Assembly: GCA_009760885.1 (NCBI GenBank) | Contig: CM019696.1 | Span: 47,020,517-47,084,516, forward strand | Length of the DNA stretch: 64,000 bases | Reading direction: 5' to 3' | DNA from: Achatina immaculata | Taxonomy: Eukaryota > Mollusca > Gastropoda > Stylommatophora > Achatinidae | In this document: one piece after another, positions 11,796 to 22,672 of the stretch | How the letters are laid out: each line of letters begins with the position of its first letter | Position numbering within the stretch: the stretch's first letter is position 1 | Made by a program: the position numbers and the translations under genes | Notes under the pieces: model-generated | Seen by the model: the letters and a program-made list of their open reading frames with translations, nothing else | Databases searched by the model: none | What the model was told of the DNA's origin: nothing

Positions 11796-11829
<34 letters not shown>
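11796..11829. repeat. (GA)n microsatellite
   Basis: GA dinucleotide run preceded by imperfect GAGTGAGTGAAAGAGA. Confidence 0.95.
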
Positions 11830-11830
<1 letters not shown>

Positions 11831-12265
11831 CAAAGAAAATGTTACACTCTGAGGAACAGCGTTTCAACTTATCTTACAATAAAGAACGAAGCAAAGGAAA
11901 TCAAGAGAAACAAAACAGCTCGTTGTTTGTAAATCACACTTCCCTATCTAGATTATCTCCCCCAAACCTCAAGAGATTGAGCGAATCCTTGAAAGAAAAT
12001 CTCTTATTTCCCTGCCTTTTCTAAATCTTTGTACCAGCTTTACCCTGATAAAGGAAACTTCCCTGTCAGAACAGTCGTATACAATCTTGGGCAGAGAAAC
12101 AAGCATATACAACTTTCACGTCTTGTATATCAGTGACGTGGGTCCGTGAGGGTTTTTTTTTTGACGAAATTTCGTCCTGCCAATTCTCATTCAAGAAAAT
12201 GTCTGACAAACTATCTTTTTAACTGCACTTATGTATAAATTCCCATGTACACCATTTTCTTTCTC

Positions 12266-13190
12266 AAACCCTCTCGTTACGTCCCATAAGATCTTTCTTT
12301 TCAAATCCTCTAGTTACGTCCCATAAGGTCTTTCTTTTCAAATCCTCTCGTTACGTCCCATAAGATCTTTCTTTTCAAATCATCTCGTTACGTCCCATAA
12401 GATCTTTCTTTTCAAGCCTTTCGTTACGTCTCATAACATCTTTCTTTTCAAACCCTCTCGTTACGTCCTATAAGGTCTTTTTCTCAAAATCCTTTGTTAC
12501 GTACTATAAAGTCTTTTTCTCAAACTCCCTTGTCACGTCCTATAAAGTCTTTCTTTTCAAACTCTCTCGTTACGTCCTATAAGGTCTTTCTTTTCAAACC
12601 CTCTCGTTATGTACTATAAGTTCTTTTTCTCAAACCCCCTTGTTACATCCTATAAGGTCTTTTTCTCAAACCCCCTTGTTACCTCCTTATAAGGTCTTTT
12701 TCCCAAACCCCCTTGTTACGTCCTATAAGGTCTTTTTCCCAAACCCCCTTGTTACGTCCTATAAGGTCTTTTTCCCAAACCCCTTTGTTACGTCCTATAA
12801 GGTCTTTTTCCCAAACCCCCTTGTTACTTCTTATAAGGTCTTTTTCTCAAACCCCCCTGTTACGTCCTATAAGGTCTTTTTCCCAAACCCCTTTGTTACG
12901 TCCTATAAGGTCTTTTTCCCAAACCCCCTTGTTACGTCCTATAAGGTCTTTTTCCCAAACCCCCCTGTTACGTCCTATAAGGTCTTTTTCCCAAACCCCC
13001 TTGTTACGTCCTATAAGGTCTTTTTCCCAAACCCCCCTGTTACGTCCTATAAGGTCTTTTTCCCAAACCCCCTTGTTACGTCCTATAAGGTCTTTTTCCC
13101 AAACCCCCCTGTTACGTCCTATAAGGTCTTTTTCCCAAACCCCCTTGTTACGTCCTATAAGGTCTTTTTCCCAAACCCCCTTGTTACGTC
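12266..13190. repeat. 36-bp minisatellite, copy 1, about 25 units
   Basis: The right-hand units are almost identical: GTTACGTCCTATAAGGTC followed by TTTTTCCCAAACCCCCTT. Left-hand units are diverged (CATAAGATCTTTCTTTTCAAA) and vary between 35 and 37 bp. So homogenisation has acted mainly on the right side. Open frames repeating YKVFFPNPLVTS follow from the 36-bp period. Confidence 0.95.
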
Positions 13191-13437
13191 GTCGGTACGC
13201 ATCACTGTAATTCGCTCCGTCCGCTTGATGAGTTTTAAGTTCAAAATAGGAGCAACTATCACGGATCGTGGAGCCTAAGTGATCACGGCCCTAAACTCAT
13301 TTGTACATTATATTCATTCACTTAATTACTAGTCCATTTAACTTTTCTCGTTGAAAAGGTTAGTCCTATATTAGTATATTATAGTTTATATTTAGGGGCA
13401 CCACTATCATTAGGTGTCCATTGAGAAAATAACACAT

Positions 13438-13547
13438 AAATGCCTTTGAATGTAAATGCTACAGAAGAGTTCTTAGACTTCATGGACCCAAAAAAAGAAC
13501 AAATATATCCATACTACAAAAACGTAATATTGAAGAAGGCTGGCTAA
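13438..13547 (+). mobile_element. LINE reverse-transcriptase C-terminal fragment, partial copy
   Basis: Same sequence as the start of 14866-15075: CYRRVL..DFMDPKKEQIYPYYK-like out-of-frame reading here, but LHGPKKRTNISILQKRN in the second copy. The fragment is cut by the duplication junction at 13547. Confidence 0.6.
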
Positions 13548-14974
13548 TCAAGAGAAACAAAACAGCTCGTTGTTTGTAAATCACACTTCCCTATCTAGAT
13601 TATCTCCCCCAAACCTCCAGAGATTGAGCGAATCCTTGAAAGAAAATCTCTTATTTCCCTGCCTTTTCTAAATCTTTGTACCAGCTTTACCCTGATAAAG
13701 GAAACTTCCCTGTCAGAACAGTCGTATACAATCTTGGGCAGAGAAACAAGCATATACAACTTTCACGTCTTGTATATCAGTGACGTGGGTCCGTGAGGGG
13801 TTTTTTTGACGAAATTTCGTCCTGCCAATTCTCATTCAAGAAAATGTCTGACAAACTATCTTTTTAACTGCACTTATGTATAAATTCCCATGTACACCAT
13901 TTTCTTTCTCAAACCCTCTCGTTACGTCCCATAAGATCTTTCTTTTCAAATCCTCTAGTTACGTCCCATAAGATCTTTCTTTTCAAACCCTCTCGTTACG
14001 TCCTATAAGGTCTTTTTCTCAAAATCCTTTGTTACATACTATAAAGTCTTTTTCTCAAACTCCCTTGTCACGTCCTATAAAGTCTTTCTTTTCAAGCCTT
14101 TCGTTACGTCTCATAACATCTTTCTTTTCAAACCCTCTCGTTACGTCCTATAAGGTCTTTTTCTCAAAATCCTTTGTTACATACTATAAAGTCTTTTTCT
14201 CAAACTCCCTTGTCACGTCCTATAAAGTCTTTCTTTTCAAACTCTCTCGTTACGTCCTATAAGGTCTTTCTTTTCAAACCCTCTCATTATGTACTATAAG
14301 GTCTTTTTCTCAAACCCCCTTGTTACGTCCTATAAGGTCTTTTTCCCAAACCCCCTTGTTACGTCCTATAAGGTCTTTTTCCCAAACCCCCTTGTTACGT
14401 CTTATAAGGTCTTTTTCCCAAACCCCCTTGTTACGTCCTATACGGTCTTTTTCCCAAACCCCTTTGTTACGTCCTATAAGGTCTTTTCCCCAAACCCCTT
14501 TGTTACGTCCTATAAGGTCTTTTTCCCAAACCCCCTTGTTACGTCCTATAAGGTCTTTTTCCCAAACCCTCCTGTTACGTCCTATAAGGTCTTTTTCCCA
14601 AACCCCCTTGTTACGTCGTCGGTACGCATCATTGAATTCGCTCCGTCCGCTTGATGAGTTTTAAGTTCAAAATAGGAGCAACTATCACGGGTCGTGAAGC
14701 CTAAGTGATCACGACCCTAAACTCATTTGTACATTATATTCATTCACTTAATTACTAGTCCATTTAACTTTTCTCGTTGAAAAGGTTAATCCTATATTAG
14801 CATATTATAGTTTATATTTAGGGGCACCACTATCATTAGGTGTCCATTGAGAAAATAACACATAAATGCCTTTGAATGTAAATGCTACAGAAGAGTTCTT
14901 CAGACTTCATGGACCCAAAAAAAGAACAAATATATCCATACTACAAAAACGTAATATTGAAGAAGGCTGGCTAG
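13548..14974. repeat. Tandem segmental duplication, copy 2 (~1.43 kb)
   Basis: Second copy of 11901-13547. The junction between copies lies where GGCTGGCTAATCAAGAGAAAC replaces GGCTGGCTAGTAAAGAGAATT, so a short AAGAGAA/AACAGC similarity may have mediated unequal exchange. The palindrome GACGAAATTTCGTC recurs at 13808-13821. Copy 2 also rearranged internally: a block of diverged repeat units appears twice at about 13980-14150. Confidence 0.9.
13912..14617. repeat. 36-bp minisatellite, copy 2, about 20 units
   Basis: Same unit as the first array, with diverged units on the left (CATAAGATCTTTCTTTTCAAA) and near-identical units on the right. Confidence 0.95.
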
Positions 14975-15075
14975 TAAAGAGAATTAAACAGCGAAGACTT
15001 AAATATTTTGGACACATTAAACGTCATGATAATCTAGATAAGACCGTCTGGACTGAGTTTCGTGCTTCAAGATCT
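14866..15075 (+). mobile_element. LINE reverse-transcriptase C-terminal fragment
   Basis: The plus-strand translation includes LHGPKKRTNISILQKRNIEE and KQRRLKYFGHIKRHDNLDKT. This is the region after the RT domain of endonuclease-type non-LTR retrotransposons (family knowledge: KRTNxSIL...RRLxYFGHxxRH). There is no preceding RT domain, so it is a 5'-truncated remnant. It lies outside the duplicated block on its right side and marks the original, longer sequence. Confidence 0.7.
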
Positions 15076-15255
15076 TTATTTGAAAGACTTCTCTTTTGCA
15101 GTCATCAGGGGAATCATTTATTTGAGACAAAGCAAATTATATATTGGCCCTACTTACTGTCTGCAAGGCACAATGTGTAGTCTGTACTAGGTATAATCAC
15201 CTTATACAGCTCTTTCCATTTCATTACGTTTTTTTCTCTGAATACAGTTTCCACG

Positions 15256-15600
15256 TCACTGTGCTTTGTTTCTATCTAATGTTTTTACTTTATCATGCTT
15301 TGTTTTTATCTAATGTTTTTACTTTACCATGCTTTGTTTCTGTCTAATGTTTTTACTTTACCATGCTTTGTTTCTGTCTAATGTTTTTACTTTACCATGC
15401 TTTGTTTCTGTCTAATGTTTTTACTTTACCATGCTTTGTTTCTATCTAATATGTTTACGTTACCATCCTTTGTTTCTTTCTAATATGTTTACATTACCAT
15501 GCTTTGTTTCTATCTAATGTTTTTACGGTAATATGCTTTCTTTCTACCTAATGTTTCCACATCACGTGTTTTTTTTTCTACCTAATGTTTCTATGTCACC
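15256..15600. repeat. Minisatellite, 34-bp unit, about 10 copies
   Basis: The unit contains CATGCTTTGTTTCTGTCTAA then TGTTTTTACTTTAC. Right-hand copies diverge (TTTCTACCTAATGTTTCCAC). Confidence 0.9.
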
Positions 15601-15849
15601 GTATGGGTTGTTGCTTTACCTTTTCTTCTGATGCTCTGATGACAGTAGCGACCGTTTTTATTCGCAAAATTCTATCAGTTCTTTTTAACCCTTTACTATC
15701 CGTTGTTTTAATGAATATTTTCTGTTTTAAAGATATCATCATTGTTGTACCCTGAATACTATCAAAGTTACTCCTGCCACCGTCTTCAATAAAGGCGCTC
15801 TCTTCCTTTTTTTCCCTTGAGTTTTCCAGTGATTGCCAAATTCTCCAAC

Positions 15850-16080
15850 TTCCGTCTTCTCATGGCATTTCCAAGAAATTTTGACTGTCTTATCCTTATC
15901 ATTTTAACTAACTTTCATTGCTCAAAAACTTCTTTGAGCACCTTCTAGTTTGTTTTTCAGTTTTCTCCAAGAAAACCACCTTTCTGTTGCTTACACTATC
16001 TTTGTCATCTTTCTGTTGATTCTCAGAGTTTCATGGCCGTATACCAACACTGGCTCTATATAACACAGCTACGCATCGAA
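15850..16080 (-). mobile_element. Possible LINE C-terminal remnant
   Basis: The minus strand reads LYRASVGIRP.NSENQQKDDK then VVFLEKTEKQTRRCSKKF, loosely like the LYG-hE-WxL...KR-E stretch that follows the RT domain in other LINEs of this window. It is heavily decayed and the assignment is weak. Confidence 0.3.
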
Positions 16081-16976
16081 CGCAAAAAACAGTTACAAAA
16101 TGTTGACACGGCCAAAGTTCTTGGTGTCTTCTCGGGTAATTTTATGCTGTTTAATTGTTCACGTTAAAATGTGTTTATCACTTTTTCATTTTTTTCCCCC
16201 GCTACTTTCCGTTGTTTGGCCACCCCTGCTTGCGTGTGTCTGTGTGTACGCGTGCTGTGTGCATGTCGGTGTTGATATATGTTTGCATGTATGTTTGTAT
16301 ATATACATGAACGGAAGGGATCTGAACTTGATTCTTTAATTATTTTTTTGTTTGTAGAAATTATTTTTTTGTACAAAAGAAGCGCTCTGTGTTCGACTAG
16401 CTGGTGCAGTTTTCTTCCGGCAGGTTTGGCGGTTGCTAGTTTTACAAGTGTCCAGGGCTCGATTCGCTCATTATTTACCTTTCTGTTTTTACTTCTATTC
16501 CCATATTTGTAATTTCTCCATAGATAGCTTCTCCCCCACCCCCAAACTCCCCGGCCCCCCCCCACTCCCAAATCTAAGCCTATTTTCTCTCTAACAAGTT
16601 GTTGACGCAAGATTAACTCTTTCGGACATAATTTCAGCGTGCCAGTGGCTCTCTCTCTCTCTCTCTCTCACTCGGCATCGGTCTGCGGATATGCTGTCTT
16701 GAGAACTCGGATCAGGAGATTTCCTAGGGAGGCCGTGTTCTGAATACAGTCCTCTAATTACGGTGCAATTTTGCTTTCTTGAAAGCCTCCCTGTAGCTGG
16801 GAACTTTGATGTCGTTTTTTTTTCTCCCGTCGACGAAGGAGTGAAGACAAGGAAGAACGGGAGTCAGGAGAGACAAGGAATGGCCTGTGGTGATACTTTT
16901 TAATTTGCTGGAGTGGGTTAATGCATCATTTAATCGACTCCACCACTTTAGGGAACTCGTTAGCTTCTGCCATGTT
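16081..16976. other. Unannotated region
   Basis: Contains a short (TC)n run at about 16651-16670 and C-rich stretches near 16530-16565. No gene was recognised. The 148-residue minus-strand frame at 16164-16610 is low-complexity and has no family signature. Confidence 0.45.
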
Positions 16977-17130
16977 TGTTCTGGTTAAATTAACGCAGCA
17001 GGTTAGTGTCCTGGTTAAATTAACCCAAACAGGTTATTGTCCTGATTAAACTAACCCGGCGGGTTAATGTCTGGTTAACTTAACGCAACAGGTTAGTGCC
17101 TTGGTTAAATTTATCCAACAGGTTAAGTTC
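16977..17130. repeat. Minisatellite, ~34-bp unit, about 5 copies
   Basis: Units built on CTGGTTAAATTAAC, CCAACAGGTTA and TGTC with frequent point changes. Confidence 0.85.
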
Positions 17131-17344
17131 AATTAATGTCAGGTCAGGGTCATTACCTCTGTTAGCATTAGGCCAACTGAATTGACGCCTCAGGCGCAGA
17201 CACCAGAGGAGCACAGTGCTGACCTTTGAAAGGCATAAGTTCACACAGGCTTGCTTAGGGCGCAAAATAGCCTGGAACGGACCTTGGGTGTTGTTAACCA
17301 CTAAGTGGCTAGTGAAATAGTGCCCCAGGGGAGGTGCCTGATTC

Positions 17345-17812
17345 GGCCAGGTGTATGAAACTGGTCCTTGGGGGGCCTTCTGTACCTGGGGAAGATGGCC
17401 AGGTGTATGAAACTGGTCCTTGGGGGGGGGGCCTTCTGTACCTGGGAAAGATGGCCAGGTGTATGAAACTGGTCCTTGGGGGCCTTCTGTACCTGGGGAA
17501 GATGGCCAGGTGTATGAAACTGGTCCTTGGGGGGGGGGGGCTTCTGTACCTGGGGAAGACGGTCAGGTGTATGAAACTGGTCCTTGGGGACCTTCTGTAC
17601 CTGGGGAAGATGGCCAGGTGTATGAAACTGGTCCTTGGGGACCTTCTGTACCCGGGGAAGATGGCCAGGTGTATGAAACTGGTCCTTGGGGGCCTTCTGT
17701 ACCTGTGGAAGACGGCCAGGTGTATGAAACTGGTCCTTGGAGGCCTTCTGTACCTGGGGAAGACGGTCAGGTGTGTGAAACTGGTCCTTGTGGGGCCTTC
17801 TGTACGGTCAGA
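17345..17812. repeat. Minisatellite, 51-bp unit, about 9 copies
   Basis: The unit contains GGCCAGGTGTATGAAACTGG, TCCTTGGGGGCCTTCTGTAC and CTGGGGAAGAT. Length differences come almost entirely from the G run (4 to 13 G). Two long plus-strand frames over it (ARCMKLVLGGLLYLGK and EDGQVYETGPWGPSVPG) are repeat translations. Confidence 0.95.
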
Positions 17813-17924
17813 TGTAAGGTAAAGATCAGGTCATCCTAAAGTATCCGACTAGCAGATATGAGCACCAGCGCCACATCTTCTTAGTGCCTCAGCGACATAA
17901 AGGAATGGATTTAGCTCTATTGAC

Positions 17925-18522
17925 TCGGCGTGCAGCATCAGTGTTCTCAGATATTTATGCTATGACAAACCCTACTGCTCCATCAGCGTTCTCAGATATT
18001 TATGCTGGAACAAACTCTACTACTCGATTAATGTTCTCAGATCCTTATGCTAGAACACACTCTACTGTTCCATCAGTGTTTTCAGATCCTTATGCTAGAA
18101 CACACCTTACTGCTCCATCAGTGTTCTCAGATCCTTATACTAGAAGAAACCTTACTGTTCCATCAGTGTTCCTCAGACTTTTATGCTAGAACACACCCTA
18201 CTGCTCCATCAGTGTTCTCTGATCCTTATGGTAGAACACACCCTACTGATCCATCAGTGTTCTCAGATCCTTATGGTAAAACACACCCTACTGCTCCATC
18301 AATGTTCTCAGATCCTTATGGTAGACCACACCCTACTGCTCCATCAGTGTTCTCATATCCTTATAGTAAAACACACCCTACTGCTCCATCAGTGTTCTAA
18401 GATCCTTATGCTAGAACACACCCTGCTACTCCATCAGTGTTCTCAATTCCTTATGGTAGAACACACCCTACTGATCCATCAGTGTTCTCATATCCTTATG
18501 GTAAAACACACCCTACTGCTCT
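17925..18522. repeat. Minisatellite, 45-bp unit, about 13 copies
   Basis: The unit contains TGCTCCATCAGTGTTCTCAG, ATCCTTATGCTAGAACACAC and CCTAC. One unit has an extra C (about 18170), which shifts the reading frame and produces several overlapping open frames. Confidence 0.95.
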
Positions 18523-18577
18523 GAAGGAAAACTGAATATCTCAGGATGTTGCACTGTTTCCTAAAGCTTCTTGCATT

Positions 18578-18795
18578 CTTGTCGCTGCCAATACCAGTTC
18601 TCCATGGCTAAATCGCTAAATACGCACTTCAAAAGTGCAGTGCCAATTCAATCCCGGGACAAAAAAAATCAACAACTCACAAGACCTCTGGGAGTCATGA
18701 CCCAGAGGGGCCCAACCCCCCCCCCCTTTTAGAGTGTCAGGAGTTTAATAGGGCTGAAACACTTGTCTGAGGGGGGGGGGTTACTTCCTCTGATG
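18578..18795 (+). mobile_element. tRNA-derived SINE, copy 1
   Basis: Matches 26942-27155 over its length. The head contains CCATGGCTAAATCGCTAAAT (box A-like) and a shortened box B region, CAATTCAATCCCGGGAC. The body has CAAGACCTCTGGGAGTCATG, then a C run (about 18715-18727) and a G run (about 18770-18780). No target duplication was found. Confidence 0.7.
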
Positions 18796-18856
18796 GTCAG
18801 AAGGAGTTGTGTTTTTGTTCCGCTCTCTATATTAGAGAGTTTCATGCATAAGTTTA

Positions 18857-19275
18857 CATCATCATCATCATCATCACGTGCCATGCCGGGTGACTGAGCG
18901 GTCATACTCCTCCACAAATCTCGGTCCTCCTTGACATTTCTGAGTAACTCTGTTGCTGATTTCTTTACATGCCACAATGTCAGGTCTTCTAGCGCCTGTT
19001 CCCTCAGTCACACTCTGCCTCTCCCACCTTCATCTTTTGCCCATTGTCACGATGTTTTCCAATTTATGTCTTCTCATCACGCTAATGACGATTGCCTTTT
19101 CCTTATCTTTGTTAATGTATTCATTTTTAAAAACTATTTTGCTTCAGGCACTGCTCATTAATTATCTTGGCTGTCCATGGAATCCTCATCATTATTCTCA
19201 GGAACCACATCTCTTTTGCCTCCAGTGATTTACTCATTTTTCTGCCGCTTGTCCATGAATCACATTCGTCTGTCA
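18857..19275 (-). mobile_element. LINE family F, 5'-truncated, with (ATG)n 3' tail
   Basis: The minus strand reads DSWTSGRKMSKSLEAKEMWF and LRIMMRIPWTAK, the post-RT region, then ELLRNVKEDRDLWRSMTAQS and PGMAR. It runs straight into an ATG microsatellite (18857-18876), which yields the poly-Asp end. The EMWFLRIMMRIPWTAK segment corresponds to EMQFIRRMLKVP..TAK in the element at 6937-8277, so it belongs to the same family. Confidence 0.75.
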
Positions 19276-19284
19276 ACATAATGT

Positions 19285-19345
19285 TAAAACTATTTAAGAA
19301 AAAAGTGGGAACAGCTTTATTACATAACGAGCACACATTAAATAA
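19285..19345 (-). other. Short match to Penelope-like 3' end
   Basis: AAAAAGTGGGAACAGCTTTA followed by TTACATAACGAG resembles AAAAAGTAGGAACGGCTTTA and TTACTTAACGAC at the edge of the element at 4935. It is only about 45 bp, so it could be chance or a terminal fragment. Confidence 0.35.
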
Positions 19346-19431
19346 TTAATAAAGCTGCTCCTAATTTTCATTAAATCGTTTTTAATATTAACACCTTTTT
19401 ATTACAGCTTTTTGCCGCGCCTTCGTGTATA

Positions 19432-20730
19432 CAAGGTCCGACAATTAAGTAATGAGACTGGTTTTATTATGGTCAAGACAAAAATGCCATCTATGAAGCA
19501 AAGCATGGAATCCAAAGAGGCAACTTCCATTTCATCGCCGTCTGATAAGCAGATGACAAACAAGCCGCCATTTTGTTGACCTAGTTAGACACGCATTGTC
19601 ACGTAGTCAGTATGGAGCAAAAAGCTAACATTAAATTCTGTTTAAAACTCGGAAAAATTGCCGTTGAGACAGTTGAATTGATGCGACACGTTTATGGGGA
19701 TAATTGTTTATCTCGTGTACAGATATTCAAGTGGCATTCACAATTCAAAAGTGGTGTGGAAACGATTACAAATGCAACTAGACATGGGCGCCCAATTTCT
19801 GTTCGTAATGAGAAACTCACTGCAAAATCAGAGAACGGATACAAGAGGATCGTTGTTTGACTGTAAGGATGATGGGAGATGAATTTGATGTTAACCGTGA
19901 GACAATTCGTAAAATTTTAGTGGAAGACTGGGGCAAGAAAAAAGTTGCTTGCCGGTTTGTACCACATGTGTTGTCTGATGACCAAAAACATCAGCGTGTT
20001 GAGTACACAAAAGACATCATCAAAACGTGTCGCAGAAATAAACATTTCTTAAATTTGATTGTTGCAGACGATGAAACATGGATTTTCCGCAATGATACCA
20101 TAACTAAACGCCAATCCAAAGTACTCAGTGATAGTCGTCATCATCACCAAAAGGCAAAAAACTTCGTCTTCAAAAGTCGAAACTGAAGACAATGTTCGTG
20201 TGCTTCTACGACAGCAAAGGAGTTATTCACAAAGAGTGCATTCCAGAGGAACAGGGTGTCACTGCAAAAATTATTTAAGTATTTTGAAACGTCTATTGAA
20301 AAGGATTCTCCGAGTCAGACCGGAGTATTCAACACCGGGCAGTTTTTTCCTTCTTCATGATAATGCACCGGCTCACCGGGCGGTAGCTGTACTGGAATTT
20401 TTGGCATTAAAAAAAACAACAAAAGAATCAATCATCAATCCTATTCTCCAGATTTGTCTCCCTGCGATTATTTTCTATTCCTAAAATTAAAGTTACCATT
20501 GAAAGGACGCTTCTTTGACAATACTGATGACGTCCAAAGGGACGCAACATCGAGTTTAAGGGCCATACCAACAGAAGAACTGCAGAGGTCGTTCCAGTGT
20601 TTGTTAGATCGTGCCCCTCGCTGTATCAGTGCACAAGTGGCTTACTTTGAATAAAATACAGGTTATATTTTCAATTGTTGTTTATTTTATTTTTATGGAA
20701 TTAGTCTCACTCCTTAATTGTCGGATCTTG
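19432..20730 (+). mobile_element. Mariner-type DNA transposon, complete but decayed
   Basis: The left end CAAGGTCCGACAATTAAGTA at 19432 and the right end, whose reverse complement is CAAGATCCGACAATTAAGGA, form terminal inverted repeats of about 30 bp. Each end is flanked by TA (19430-19431 and 20731-20732), the known mariner target site. The length of 1299 bp is typical of the superfamily. It carries a single broken transposase gene on the plus strand. Confidence 0.95.
19612..20653 (+). pseudogene. Mariner transposase pseudogene
   Basis: The ATG at 19612 opens MEQKANIKFCLKLGKIAVET, the N-terminal helix-turn-helix region, with GDNCLSRVQIFKWHSQFKSG and RHGRPISV as in the SETMAR-like mariner group. 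The protein should be about 345 residues with a D,D34D catalytic triad. First D: VADDETWIF at about 20068. Second: LLHDNAPAH at about 20358. Third: NPYSPDLSPCDYF at about 20440-20475. At least four frameshifts break it, near 19830, 20110-20170, 20275 and 20425. The final frame ends CISAQVAYFE-stop, the normal C-terminus. It cannot make an active protein. Confidence 0.93.
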
Positions 20731-20774
20731 TATTTGTATATATTTAGTTGTATATACCTTTACACTAATTATTC

Positions 20775-21030
20775 ATGTAGAGTAGGGCGGAGTATACACA
20801 ATATTTGATGAATCACATCTTTTACAACATAGAGTAGGCTAGATTATAAATAACACTTGATGAATACGATCTTTTTTAACATAGAATATGCTAGATTATA
20901 CTAACATTTGATGAATCACGTCTTCTACAACATATAGTAAGCTAGAGTATAAATAACATTTGATGAATAGCATCTTTTATAACATAGAGTAGGCTAGAGT
21001 ATACATAATATTTGAAGAATCGCACCTTCA
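20775..21030. repeat. Minisatellite, ~55-bp unit, 5 copies
   Basis: Units built on ACATAGAGTAGGCTAGA, GTATAAATAACATTTGATGA and ATCACATCTTTTACA. It begins about 45 bp outside the mariner right end. Confidence 0.85.
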
Positions 21031-21625
21031 GCTGTGCTACATATTTCTATGTAAGATTTTTTTTTTACTCTTAACAAAAGTCTTATCTTAAACAAAATAT
21101 ATACATATCAGTTCCACTGCTCAAAATTAACATCCATGATTGTATCTGACCATACGTTTAATATATCAACAATATTTCAGTGAGTTACTCCCTCTGAATA
21201 ACTCAGCTGTGTGGGAGTTGTTTCCCTTCATTTCAGATTTTCCGGATGAATTTAATTCTTCAAGTAATTTTGTTTTGCAAAGATTCATCAATTATCTTCA
21301 CTGCATTTTGTCTCCCGGAAAGAAACATTCACTAAATAATTCGTAAATTCTTTCCGGAAATCTTCTCCCCTTTTTGTTGTTTTATAAATTATTTTTAGTT
21401 TCCTGAAGCGTTACTTAATGTTGTTTAGTGTGTGCAATTGAAAGGTTCAACAATCTGCGCTTATTACATGCCACTTGTGCCACTGTGGCGATTAGTATAG
21501 ATGTTAGTGGTCGCGTTTTCCTGGGCTTGCCTGCATACTAGAGTGTGATGAGGTCAAGGCTATGCCTGGCAGTCTTTCTTCCTTCAACTCCAGGGCGGAG
21601 TGCCCACCCCAGATTTCTACCCGTT
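21031..21625. other. Unannotated region
   Basis: No gene recognised. The segment around 21540-21625 is the sequence into which the next LINE fragment inserted. Confidence 0.45.
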
Positions 21626-21639
21626 AAGTGAATGTGATA

Positions 21640-21767
21640 CTGGACAGTCTGACGGGATGGTGTGAGAGGAGATCACCAACTGAGCTGATGGCCTGCATGA
21701 AGGATTGGATACTCTGGAGAAGCATAATAGCCAACGCCAGTCGGCACGGCACATCATGATGATGATG
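21640..21767 (+). mobile_element. LINE family F, 128-bp 3' end with 14-bp target duplication
   Basis: AAGTGAATGTGATA occurs at 21626-21639 and again at 21768-21781. Between them lies only the last 128 bp of a family F element, the same as 1530-1672, encoding LMACMKDWILWRSIIANASR and ending in ATGATGATGATG. This is a textbook target-primed, severely 5'-truncated insertion. Confidence 0.9.
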
Positions 21768-21987
21768 AAGTGAATGTGATAGCCCGAGCCACTGCCGTCG
21801 CTATGAGAGGCATGTGCACCAGCCACTTCGCTACCCAAGCCTTCATCTTTAGTCAACATGGCCCTAATAAACGGATATTTACAGCTTGTACTGGATGTTG
21901 CCTGTAAAAACAGAATATCTGCCATAAGTTGCCCATACTAGGTATATTTTAAAATATTAATGTCAGCGCTTTAAGGGCAAAAATTTC

Positions 21988-22006
21988 TGTGTGTGTGTGT
22001 GTGTGT
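21988..22006. repeat. (GT)n microsatellite
   Basis: Nine to ten GT dinucleotides. Confidence 0.9.
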
Positions 22007-22253
22007 TTGGCCCAGGGGGGAGAAAGAGTATTATACGGCCAACGTGACCTCTGCCATGTTTGTTTTACGACATATGCGTCAGACAACTCGTGGCTGGAAA
22101 GGCTCCTGCATATTTTACGTGAGAGTTACCTCACCTTACGGATATCAACCAATCAACTGTCAATATATGTTTCAGGTTTTTTTTCTGTTTATTTTTTCCC
22201 TTTTCACTTCTTGATTGAATAATTTTCCCAAAGAGAAATGGTTTTTTTTTCTT

Positions 22254-22422
22254 TTTGGAGATAGGCTTTGGTGGACAGGCTAAAATAGATGGCAGACTGA
22301 GAATAGACAATGGCAACATTGCTAAAGCCATATTGGAAATACTGCAAGAAAATGAAGAGCGGGAATGGAAGAACAATGTGGCTGTGAGGAGATTGCTGAA
22401 GCTAGGACAAATAAAAAGATGA
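22254..22422 (+). other. Unassigned 53-residue open stretch after a T-rich tract
   Basis: After a long T/C tract ending in TTTTTGGAG, the plus strand is open for IGFGGQAKIDGRLRIDNGNI, AKAILEILQENEEREWKNNV and AVRRLLKLGQIKR-stop. The composition is charged and protein-like, unlike the low-complexity frames nearby. It could be a transposon remnant or a terminal exon behind a 3' splice site. I do not recognise it. Confidence 0.25.
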
Positions 22423-22621
22423 TGGCAGGAAATCTTAAATGTGTGGAGGAAAAAGCATTGTAAACAAGCAACACTTCGTGGGGACTAGTTTCAAACATAC
22501 TCTCTCTTGGATGAATGCTGGGGTAATGGGCGGGGTGTATATGGGGGCTGTCTTGATTGCAATGAAGCCGGAGTTTGAACCTTTGAGCCTTTCATCCCTC
22601 TTAGTAACATCTAACTTCGTC

Positions 22622-22624
<3 letters not shown>

Positions 22625-22672
<48 letters not shown>

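Larger units (their letters stand above)
11901..13547. repeat. Tandem segmental duplication, copy 1 (~1.65 kb)
   Basis: This block and 13548-14974 share the same order: a left flank beginning TCAAGAGAAACAAAACAGC, the perfect palindrome GACGAAATTTCGTC (12162-12175), a 36-bp minisatellite, a right flank with ATTTAGGGGCACCACTATC, and a LINE-derived stretch. Flanks are nearly identical between copies. Copy 1 is about 220 bp longer, close to six 36-bp units. Confidence 0.93.

Noticed and set aside
12640..14664. YKVFFPNPLVTS repeat proteins
   Set aside because: Translations of the 36-bp minisatellite; units before the homogenised part are frame-broken.
19612..20653. Functional mariner transposase
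   Set aside because: At least four frameshifts are needed to read the full protein.
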